Assembly: GCA_023052935.1 (NCBI GenBank)
Contig: CM041292.1
Coordinates: forward strand, 137,034,951-137,098,950
Direction of reading: 5' to 3'
DNA from: Piezodorus guildinii
Taxonomy: Eukaryota; Arthropoda; Insecta; Hemiptera; Pentatomidae
Length of the DNA: 64,000 nt
Part shown: in pieces, positions 22,380 to 30,505 of the stretch
Layout: each line of letters begins with the position of its first letter
Numbering within the stretch: the stretch's first letter is position 1
The notes under the pieces: model-generated
The model's database searches: none
Seen by the model: the letters and a program-made list of their open reading frames with translations, nothing else
What the model was told of the DNA's origin: nothing
Made by a program: the position numbers and the translations under genes

Positions 22380-22870
22380 TTTAGCTCGTTTTTACCTGCC
22401 TCACTTCTTCCCAAAACCATAACGGTTTAAGGGGGGAAAAGAAGTCGAATTGTTTATATTTCCAAAGAAATCGGAAGCTCTCCGGGGCTCTTGAAGCAGA
22501 AAACTAAAAGGGCCGGTAAAACTTCAGTTTAGGCTGTCTTCTGATGTTTTAATTATAGGAGGAACTCTGGAGCTGCTGGCTTTCATGAAATATGGCTCTT
22601 ATTCAGTGAGCAGCGGTTTGGAGGGGCGAAAAGTAAGGCTTTGACTCGCATGCCTTTTGAGCCGAAAGGGAAATTAACATAGGGAGGAGCTAAAAAGGGG
22701 AGAAAATCATTAGACTATTCATGAATCAAAAAATTAATGAGGAGAGTTCTCAATGGCAGTGGAAGAAAACCCGCCACCCCAGGCTACGGGGTCCTACACC
22801 GCCTTCAGAGCCAGCCAATGTCACGTGTCTACCATAACCAGTTCCACGCCGGTGGTTTAAGGCTTATTTA
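22380..22870. other. GC-richer unique block, possible conserved non-coding element
   Basis: A sharp rise in GC relative to both flanks, with words such as GGAAGCTCTCCGGGGCTC, GAGCAGCGGTTTGGAGGGGCG, CACCCCAGGCTACGGGGTCC and CACGTG. It is not repeated in the window and no coding frame was recognised. Confidence 0.3.
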
Positions 22871-23061
22871 ATAATCCCTATTTATTTACTTTATATGCCT
22901 CATTGAGATTAATTAAGCTAAGCACGCATCTAGACAATATAATTCAAAGTAAATATATCTCATGGAGAACCGTGAATATATTCTCCCAGAAGATTCTCCC
23001 ACGAGGCCAAGGGAAAAAAAAAAAAAAAAAAAAGTAAATATAATTTAATGATATATATCTA
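22871..23061. other. A-run and unassigned DNA
   Basis: A poly(A) run at about 23012-23033; nothing else recognised. Confidence 0.5.
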
Positions 23062-23284
23062 AAAGGTTGCCAAGAAAGTAATTTCGGTTTTCTAGCGTGA
23101 AATAAAAATCAATTGAGTCTACACAAAAAATTAGTATGCATTTAATTTTGAAAATGTAAAAATAATAGAACTATATCGATACTGGAAGCAATTTATATAA
23201 CTAAAAATAACAATAATACAATTAATTATAAAAAAGATACTAAAAATCTTGGTACACATTACACCGACATTATAAATAATATAA

Positions 23285-23990
23285 TGATGGAGTTTTTGTT
23301 GAACGTTGAGAATATTAGATGAGGAAGATGATTGGGGATGCGGTCAACAGAAAGAAACACACATTAAAAAGTAGTACTTATTTTAATTGTGTGCCGACGT
23401 TTCGGCCTACGTTGTAGGCCTTCGTCAGGGTGACTCTGAGACGGTGTCTAAAGAAGACTTCTTCTGTCAGATTCAACCCTGATACAGGCCCACAATGTAG
23501 GCCTAAACGTCGGCTCATAATTAAAATAGCACTTGTAAAAATAATATAAAATTTTAATAAAAAAATAGAACAATAAAAAAGTGAAAACCAAAGTAAATAA
23601 TAACATCTAAATTAAAATAAATATAGACCATAGGAATTAGATTAGAGTAACAATGAAACTTGCCAAGTTCAAAGTATGCAATATTAAAAACACGATAAGA
23701 ACAGAGAGTCGACAATAGTCGATATTTAGAAGTACATGTAGTTTAAAGCTACAAAAAATCTATATTAATAAATAATGAACAAAAAAAGATAAATTTATAG
23801 TTAATTATATAAATTTTTATCTTAATATTTGAAAATATATTTGTCAATTATAACTAAAATCAAACTGTTTTAAACAATTTTGGTGTTGATAATGGGGACA
23901 AAGCCCTGAAACGTCGAAGAGTATTGACGAACTATATAGTTACTTATAAAAATAAAGTTATGATGGAAGAAATTCATGCTTCATCTAATA
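23285..23990 (-). mobile_element. Penelope-like hairpin element(s) inside the mariner
   Basis: Imperfect inverted arms of about 57 bases at 23374-23430 and 23477-23534 face each other. The left arm, read on the minus strand, holds CTGACGA (23422-23428), a 7-bp GGCCTAC/GTAGGCC stem and GAAA (23400-23403). To its left lies tail-like sequence containing ATTCTCAACGTTCAAC (complement), matching the tail of the 25.5 kb element. A second, more degenerate terminus (CCCTGAAACGTCG) lies near 23900. No coding sequence was recognised. Confidence 0.6.
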
Positions 23991-24006
23991 TATAAAAAAA
24001 TTAATT

Positions 24007-24265
24007 TTATTCAGTCATATATCTTCCATTCTGTTCGATGACATTTTTCCATGTTTCTGATAACTTTATAATTCTGAGCTCATACAATTTCTGGTCCTTA
24101 TCAGAAAAAAACTCAACCAAGTGCAACCTGAGGGCATCGTCGTCACTGAAATTTTTTGAAGAGTACCGTTTGAAAAGTTTTGTAAACTTCAATATAGATG
24201 ATAGTCCGGCTGGGCAAGTTTAAGACAATATGGGGGATGCGAAATCACTTCTCAAGGAATTCGTT
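24007..24265 (-). pseudogene. Mariner transposase, C-terminal fragment
   Basis: Transposases of this family cut and paste DNA with a DDD triad. On the minus strand, one frame gives 'ISHPPYCLKLAQPDYHLY', the mutated form of the usual 'HPPYSPDLAPSDYHLF' that contains the third catalytic Asp. After a frameshift, 61 codons follow ending 'LSETWKNVIEQNGRYMTE', the normal family C-terminus. The first two catalytic Asp residues and the DNA-binding domain are absent. The fragment ends at its natural stop, just before the PLE insertion. Confidence 0.82.
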
Positions 24266-24279
24266 TCTATAGTAACCTA

Positions 24280-24460
24280 AAAGTGTCAACCAAATAACTA
24301 ACGCATTACAGAATCATTAAATTCTGCGCAGTGAATGAAATTAATTAGGTACTTGTATTGTACTTATTAATTTTAATAATTCCCTGAGAACAATGGTCAG
24401 TTCTTAGAGCCAGGGTCAAGCATATCTTGGGTTATCTTAAAAATTATTTCCGATAAAGCA
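24280..24460. repeat. Interspersed repeat Z, copy 1
   Basis: Matches 32815-32995 with the ordered words AACGCATTA, TTAGGTAC, GAACAATGGTCAGTTCTTAG, AGCCAGGGTC and CTTAAAAATTATTTCC. It has no coding capacity. It lies within the interval ending in the degenerate mariner TIR, so a nested insertion is likely. Confidence 0.7.
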
Positions 24461-25405
24461 ATTTCTAAAAATAAAATAAAAATTAAGAAAAAAATATAAC
24501 GCTTTGTATTGGTCCAAGCCAAAATTACTTCCTTACCCATCTTAATTAAAATTACTAGATAATAGAGCTATGAATAGAAATTAAGGGAATATATTAATGT
24601 CATAAGAACACATGTAGACATCACGTATATAATATCTACCGATGATTTGTTAATTGGTCAAAAAAAAAAAATGGTTAATAATGTTACTCTCATTACGTAA
24701 CTTGAAAAAGCAATAAGGTTGGTAGTCTCACAGATATGATTGTTATTCTAATCTAGACTGACTTGAATATACGAGAACTGTGCCACGATTCGGCATAAAA
24801 CAAAATTCAATCTTTATAGGTCAAAATCAAAGTTATCATCAAAGTCGTTTCCTTATTACTTCTGTAATTTGTTCACCTACGTTTCACCAGGCGTGCTGCC
24901 AGCTTCTTCACAGCTCTAAGTAAGAAAACAACACTGTAGATAACAATGGTATTGTCCGTGGAAGCTTTAAAGGGTATTCAGGATGTTATAGCTTGTACAC
25001 TGCCAATGAGTAAACGAATTCCGCTTACGTTAGATGAGACTAAGAAGATAATTGTAAAATGGAATATCTTTTCTTAAGGTAAGTGAATGTAATGACATGC
25101 ATACCTTTTTTTCATTAAATAAATTCTGCTTTATTTGAAGATCTGCGCCTATTCAACTCACAATGAATCCACATTGGAAGCTTAAAAAGACCAAAATATT
25201 ATTTATAAAGCTTAATATAATTAGTGACAGCATATTCAAATTGAACAAAAAAGTAAAAGTTACCACTTCACCTGAATCCAAATACATGAAAAATTGATAA
25301 TTATAATTATTGAGGTAATTTTACATCTGATTTTTCAAGGAAAAAGGTTCCTGTCTTAATTTTGCAACATATTTTATCATAAATATTTCTAATAAATAAA
25401 TAGAT
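24461..25405. other. Unassigned DNA with one degenerate PLE terminus
   Basis: At 24880-24935 the minus strand reads GTGAAGAAGCTGGCAGCAC..GCCTGGTGAAACGTAGG, a PLE-terminus-like stem with a GAAACG box. The rest was not recognised. Confidence 0.4.
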
Positions 25406-25504
25406 GGTTCCTGTATCTTCCATTAAAAGTTTATTATACATAAAAAAGCAATCACATCATCGTTTTGGGGGACTTTCCCATCTTCAGTACTTAAACTAAA
25501 ATAC

Positions 25505-25517
25505 AATAACAAATTAT
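25505..25517. repeat. TSD of nested hairpin element, left
   Basis: AATAACAAATTAT, identical to 25754-25766. The uninterrupted inverted arm at 26.7 kb serves as an empty-site control. Confidence 0.88.
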
Positions 25518-25753
25518 TGTGGATGTAATTAGTTGACCGTTGAGAATTACTGGAAGGAATTAGTCCGGGTGGCGGTCAATAAATGAAACAACTAAATAGT
25601 TTCAACTATTTTATTGTTTGCCAACGTTTCCATTCTCCCACCATGCGCCCTGATGATGACCCACAAAGGGGGTCGAAACGTTGGCAAACAATAAAATAGT
25701 TGAAACTATTTAGTTGTTTCATTTAATGACCGCCACCCGGACTAATTCCTTCC
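25518..25753 (-). mobile_element. Compact PLE-derived hairpin element with hammerhead-like core
   Basis: 236 bases. A 34-nt tail (25518-25551) is followed by inverted arms 25552-25629 and 25676-25753 that match at 77 of 78 positions. The loop (25630-25675) carries CTGATGA at 25650-25656, a 5-bp GACCC/GGGTC stem, and GAAA at 25675-25678. These are the two conserved boxes of a hammerhead ribozyme. There is one extra unpaired base after the first box and no closed stem III. It has no coding capacity, so mobilisation in trans by a PLE is inferred. The arm sequence is shared with 3.64 and 5.98 kb. Confidence 0.85.
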
Positions 25754-25766
25754 AATAACAAATTAT
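25754..25766. repeat. TSD of nested hairpin element, right
   Basis: AATAACAAATTAT, partner of 25505-25517. Confidence 0.88.
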
Positions 25767-25929
25767 CATTTAATATTACAAAAATAAGTTTTTTTATATG
25801 CTAATTAAAGTAAAACCTAAACAAAAAACTATAACAGATTTTTAACTGAATGAAAATAATAAAATAATAATAATGATTTAATAGACATAGAGCTGACAAC
25901 TGAAAGTAATAGAAAAATATACCAATATC

Positions 25930-26388
25930 AAAATATATAATTCATTCTTCATCTAACTAATGAAATAAAGAGTGCACTTGTTGAGTATAATTTACCACGA
26001 ATAAAATTAGGACTCTACTACCATAATAAACTGAGTAATCTTTTATCAAACATTAAAGATCCCATTTTATCTAATGAAAAATTAAATGTAATTTATAAAA
26101 TGAATTGTGCAGATTGTGATAAAATATACATTAGAGAAACCTCTAAACTACTAGAGTGAAACAACACAGTAGTAATTGCAAAGATAGTAAAAATATAAAT
26201 ACCACAGCATTAGCACAGCACAGTATACAGTTTAATCATTTGATTTTGAAAAACTAAAATTTAGAAAAAATAAAATAAATAATAGTTTTGACAGAAAAAC
26301 AATCGAATCCATATATATGAACAAAAATGTAAATGATACTATAAATTTTAAAACAGATTCAAAGCAACTAGCTCAGTTTTCATTATAA
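25930..26388 (+). pseudogene. Penelope-like GIY-YIG endonuclease remnant
   Basis: PLEs fuse a reverse transcriptase to a C-terminal GIY-YIG nuclease that cuts the target. Here 'YNLPRIKLGLYYHNKLSNLLS' leads into 'VIYKMNCADCDKIYIRET'. This is the family's 'VxY-KxxC-xx-C-xx-x-YIGET' signature, with a Cys pair typical of PLE endonucleases and the Gly of YIG replaced by Arg. A TGA follows 'KLLE', then the pattern resumes in other frames ('TALAQHS', 'FDRKTIESIYMNKN') to the TAA at 26386-26388. The mutated YIG, an internal stop and frameshifts make it inactive. The reverse transcriptase upstream is missing. Confidence 0.82.
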
Positions 26389-26874
26389 AGATGTAATTAA
26401 AAAATTAATATTACAAACCATAATTTATTGACCTATATGTAATAATTTATCCGTGTGTACTTTTCTGCAGTAAATAGGATAGCCCTAATCAATTAGGGGC
26501 CAAATAATATCTCAGATAAGATGTATGGTTTCCTTAGTACTAATTTTTAAAAAATTATTGTCATAAATTATTGACTAAATTTTAATTAAAAATTTGATAA
26601 AATTTTAACTTTTACATGGCTGTAAGGTTATGTAGCATTGTTATAATTTTTAATAATGTTTTTTAATTAGTACAGTTTTTTGTTTAGGTTTTACGTTATT
26701 AGAATATAAACAAAAAATTAGTTTATAATATTAAATGATAGTTTGTTATTGTATTTTATTGAGTCCTGAATATGAGAAAGGCCCCCGAAACGTTGCTGTT
26801 TAGGTCTGTTCCAAAAAACTCGTGATAGCTGTTTGTTTATGTTTAATAAACGTTTAATGGAAGATAAAGGAACC

Positions 26875-26917
26875 TTCTTTTTATTTATTATCAATCTGTG
26901 CTCTTCCGATTAACTCA
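26875..26917. other. PLE 3' flank
   Basis: A short AT-rich stretch between the PLE arm and the tandem repeat. It may contain the PLE tail. Confidence 0.4.
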
Positions 26918-27207
26918 TTTTATCAGAATTATTTTAAATTCACAACCTAAACATTGTAAGTCATTACTTTATATGACCAACATGTTTCACTATTGTATTT
27001 TATCATAATTTTATACATTTTATCATAATTATTTTAAATTCACAACCTAAACATTGTAAGTCATTACTTTATATGACCAACATCTTTCACTATTGTATTT
27101 TATCATAATTTTATGCATTTTATCATAATTATTTTAAATTCACAACCTGAACATCATCTATTGTAAGTCATTACTTTATATCACCAACATGTTTAACTAT
27201 TGTATTA
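26918..27207. repeat. 100-bp tandem repeat, about 2.9 copies
   Basis: The word ATTATTTTAAATTCACAACCT recurs at exact 100-base steps (CACAACCT at 26941, 27041, 27141), with CATTACTTTATAT and CCAACAT following in each unit. The third unit carries a short insertion after GAACAT. It abuts the PLE right end, so it may have arisen from the element flank. Confidence 0.92.
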
Positions 27208-27294
27208 ATGACCCACTTACTGCTGTATATATTCAGGACTTTTGGTTTTGATCCAAAGCGGTCCATATGCAAAACTCAAAGACCATCATAACAA

Positions 27295-27307
27295 CACTTT
27301 ATATTTA
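27295..27307. repeat. TSD of second hairpin element, left
   Basis: CACTTTATATTTA, identical to 27600-27612. Confidence 0.8.
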
Positions 27308-27599
27308 TTATAGGTGGAATAATCAGGAGTCAGTCATTTTTTGAAAATTTTTAATTTTGCCAAAGTTTCGGTTCAAGCTTGTGAGCCATCATCAGGGCAT
27401 TACTGAGCCATGCCCAAGCATAAACTCGTTTTTGCAGCAAAAGCAATTTATGCTTGGACATGGCTCAGTAATGCCCTCATGAAGGCTCAAAAGCTTGAAC
27501 CGAAACTTTGGCAAAATTAAAAATTTTCAAAAAATGACTGTCTTTGACTATTCCACCTATAATAATTTCTACATTCGACTATACATCCTCAATATAATT
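27308..27599 (+). mobile_element. Second compact PLE-derived hairpin element
   Basis: 292 bases: inverted arms 27308-27424 and 27447-27562 (about 116 bases, imperfect), a 22-nt spacer, then a 37-nt tail (27563-27599). The left arm on the minus strand carries CTGATGA (27389-27395) and GAAA (27366-27369); the right arm has the same region mutated to CTCATGA. The tail resembles the complement of the 25.5 kb tail (TTCT..AAC..CAACTA..ACATCC pattern). It is a different family from the 25.5 kb element but has the same architecture. Confidence 0.8.
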
Positions 27600-27612
27600 C
27601 ACTTTATATTTA
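27600..27612. repeat. TSD of second hairpin element, right
   Basis: CACTTTATATTTA, partner of 27295-27307. Confidence 0.8.
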
Positions 27613-28439
27613 GTAATATTGTTTGGGAAGTAGCCGAACAGGTATTCATCAATAATTTTAGTATCACTCTGTAGTTGTTACAGTATTTAAAGACAAAGAC
27701 TCAGGAAATAATTGTATAGAATAAAGTAAATTACTCCCTGCGGGGAACCATTCGCCGACATGTTATTCGGCTTAAGCTGATTGATAGGTTTCCACGCAGT
27801 GATTCTGTGGTATTCCCTTTATTGGCTGTAGAAGATTTATTGGATTAAGAAGGCTAAAGGGTTTACTTCCAGCAAATAATTCCAATTCGTTAACAAATCC
27901 ACAGCTATGAATCAAGTTATATTGTGAATCACACCAGTGTCTGCAGTCATGAGCGAAGCATTAGAATTAGCAAATCCTCTAATATTTAATTAAAATAATA
28001 AAAAGCTTTATATTCGTATTAATATATTAAAATGGCTATAAATAAACGTTACTTTCAACAGTAGATGGTATTGTATAAGTCCTCTACATTCATGACCTTT
28101 ATTGAATATGGTTTAATTTTACATAACTTTGTAGTTATTTAAAAACTTATACAGTTAATTTCAATCAGACAAATATTGCAAAATATATCAATGTTGTATT
28201 CCTTATTGTTAAACTACCAAAACTCATGTTACAATAACCTTTAAGATACCTGAAACGCTAACCGTTCGAGAAAATTAAAAAAAGAATTTCTTAAATTTAG
28301 GTGCATCTACATATATGTGTATTTGTTTCCTTGTTTTCAGCGTGTATGTGATAAGTCTACCTCTAAACGAAATGTTGTACATAACTGAAATTAAGTGCAT
28401 ATTACAGCAGCTGAGGCGCCTGTTTATAATGCGTGGTCC
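27613..28439. other. Unassigned DNA with a GC-richer patch
   Basis: 27735-27830 is less AT-rich (words CCTGCGGGGAACC and GGCTTAAGCTGATTGATAGG). No gene or repeat was recognised. Confidence 0.35.
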
Positions 28440-29878
28440 TTACAGGTTTTGCTGATGATCAGGCGGTCACAGCGCATGACTAGGGTGCAGCGGAAAGGAT
28501 CATAGATGGAGTCCAAAAGATCCTCACGGAGATTGGTTTAGCGATAAATCCGGGAAAAAGTGTGGGTATAGTGCTCAACAACGAAGAGCTGGAAGCAACG
28601 ACGTTCTCCCTTGAGAATGGAGATAGCATCTAAACTTTGAAGCATGGTAAAACCATAAAGTATTTAGGATGCTCATTCTCGGAGGAGCTACGATTCAATG
28701 ATGATTCGGTGACAAAGTTAAATAAGAACCTGGACAAGTTGGTTACCTCTTGCTTGCCTAAGCCTGAGCAAAAGCTAAACATTGTCAATCAATATTTGTT
28801 TCCGGGTCTCATATACCCTCTCCAAACTGCGCCTCTCACTAAGCTGCGTTCAAAATATTAGAAGGTATCGACACCATGATTCGCAGGAGTGTCAAAGCCA
28901 TCATCGGACTCCCTGCGAACACCTCCACGGCGATGTTGTACGCTCCCAGAAGGTACCGACGACTAGGATTGATTCGCTGCCAATGGGAGGCTCCTCTACT
29001 ACACTGGTCCATTTCTCAGCGACTGTCCAATATCCCGGATCCCCTGTTCCAGTCTACATTTGATTATAGTCGAGTGACTGCATTTGATTGTGCTGAGAGA
29101 CTGGGGGTTGAGCAGGGTAACCGAAATATGAGAGCTCTACGGCAGTCGCTACGAGAAAACTCGTTCGAGGAATGGGCCAGCTGCAGGTTGCAGGGCATTG
29201 GGGTACGGCATTTTAAAGAAACCCCGAAAGCTAACACATTTATGCACAAAAAGCAGATACTTTCGGGGTCTAAATGGTCAAATGCCCTGAAACTTAATAT
29301 AAATTATGCATCCCTGCGTGGAGTCCCAGGTGTCAGCGGACAGGTTAGAGATGTTGAGTCCCTCTGTCGCTTTCGCAGACACAGCTCACGTGCTGGGAAA
29401 ATGTCCCAACAACTCCCTCCTGATAACACGCCGTCACTATAGAGTAAAGCATGAGTTGATGAGGCTCCTTAAAGAAAGAGATTTTGCCTGCTTCGAGGAA
29501 GTCTACTGTGTGGATACGGATGGATCCACGCGATATGCTGATATCGTGGCATTCCCCAAGACCGGGAATTTAGCTATCAATCCGGATCCTACCGTGAGAT
29601 ATGAATCCAACGACCTTGAACAGGCAAGTAAAGTAGAAAGGAAAAAGAGACAAATCTACGAAAATTGGATCCCTTTCCTCTATGAAAAATTTCGCGAGAG
29701 CTATAGTGAGAGAGAGTTCAACGTAAAAGGCCTTTGGTTCGGAGCCCGCGGAGCTGTGCCAGGTTCTACAAGGAGCTTCATGGAGGACATAGGTGTCGAT
29801 ATAAAGGACGTAGCAAGGATAGCAGAAAGTGTGGTTGTCGACTCTCTGGAAATTATATACTATCACATCTACTCGTAA
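28440..29878 (+). pseudogene. R2-clade LINE ORF: reverse-transcriptase end plus restriction-like endonuclease
   Basis: This is the C-terminal half of a single-ORF LINE that uses a restriction-enzyme-like nuclease. It begins at 'FADDQAVTAH' (motif C, catalytic Asp pair) and continues with 'INPGKSVGI', 'KYLGCSFSEE', 'LFPGLIYPLQ' and 'LYAPRRYRRLGLIRCQWEA'. A degraded zinc-knuckle region follows, ending 'THVLGKCPN' in the parallel frame. Next come 'RYADIVAFPKTG' and 'INPDPTVRYESNDLEQASK', which carry the acidic residues expected of the PD-(D/E)XK-like nuclease. The last 190-codon stretch (29306-29878) is open to its stop. Stops after 'TAHD' and 'GDSI' and frame changes near 28861 and 29330 break it. 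No rDNA flanks it, unlike true R2. Confidence 0.82.
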
Positions 29879-30098
29879 CGGGTATAATTGGATGGGCATG
29901 CATGTGCATTAGCAGTTTATTCATAGTTGTTTATATTTTAATTTTTATATAGTATTGTACATATAGATATCGATTTTGGATGCTAAGAGTTTTGTTTTTG
30001 TATTTTTTTTTTTGTTTTTTTTTATATGATAGTATGAGTTTTGATGTAGTATTTTATGATGTATATACGATTTTTTTTTTTTTAATTTTTGTTCGGAG
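29879..30098 (+). mobile_element. 3' UTR of the R2-clade LINE
   Basis: T-rich, non-coding sequence following the R2-like stop. The exact 3' end is uncertain because a Jockey-like fragment starts by 30099. Confidence 0.45.
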
Positions 30099-30505
30099 TA
30101 GAACTTTGGGGCTCTACTAAACCATAAAACTCTTCCCGTATCCAATCCTTACAATCCAAAATCCTTCGCAAAATCCTTAACGCTAAGTCACGAATAAAAT
30201 CATCCACAATGATCTTAATGTTCCATATGTTGCTGATTTGGCCCGTACCAGGTATCACACCTTCCATGAAAAACTCCACTCCCACTCTAATCCATTAGTT
30301 TCAATCCTAGCTTCCTCTTCCATTCCTGATAATCCTCCGAGGCATCTGAAAAGAAGATGGCTTGAGACCTTCTTGTTTAGACTCACTACCAAAGATGCTG
30401 CCAATGGGCAGTTTTTCTTCATGTTTATTTCATGTGTTTTAACATTTCAGCATATTTACTTGATGTATTTTTTGTACTGTTGTAAATTTCAATAAAAAAA
30501 ATATA
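30099..30505 (+). mobile_element. Jockey-like LINE 3' end fragment
   Basis: Starts inside the 'VELWGSTKP' block and runs through 'RIQSLQSKILRKILNA', 'LNVPYVADLARTRYH', 'FHEKLHSHSNPLVSILASSS' and 'PDNPPRHLKRRW' to a stop, then a short 3' UTR with CAATAAAAAAA near 30490. This is the same family as the copies at 0.6, 14.4, 41.1 and 55.0 kb. The 5' junction lies directly against the R2-like 3' UTR. Confidence 0.82.

Larger units (their letters stand above)
23062..24541 (-). mobile_element. Mariner element remnant carrying nested PLE sequence
   Basis: The left end (23062-23090) reads AGGTTGCCAAGAAAGTAATTT, a typical mariner terminal inverted repeat. A degenerate partner, its complement with about 20 of 27 positions matching, ends near 24541. 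The transposase C-terminus lies on the minus strand at 24007-24265. The 23.28-23.99 kb interval between the left TIR and the transposase stop is Penelope-like DNA. The N-terminal half of the transposase is gone. Confidence 0.6.
25406..26874 (+). mobile_element. Penelope-like element with inverted terminal arms
   Basis: The left arm (25406-25504, resuming 25767-25833) is an inverted copy of the right arm (26671-26874): both contain ATCTTCCATTAAA/TTTAATGGAAGAT, the AATACAATAACAAA word and TAAAACCTAAACAAAAAACT. A degenerate ribozyme-like terminus (CTGAATA..CCCCCGAAACGTTG) lies at 26766-26800. A GIY-YIG endonuclease remnant lies between the arms. A separate hairpin element is inserted in the left arm at 25518-25753. 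The reverse-transcriptase domain is absent. Confidence 0.8.

Noticed and set aside
26918..27207. CRISPR-like array
   Set aside because: The repeats are contiguous 100-base units without unique spacers, in a eukaryotic context.
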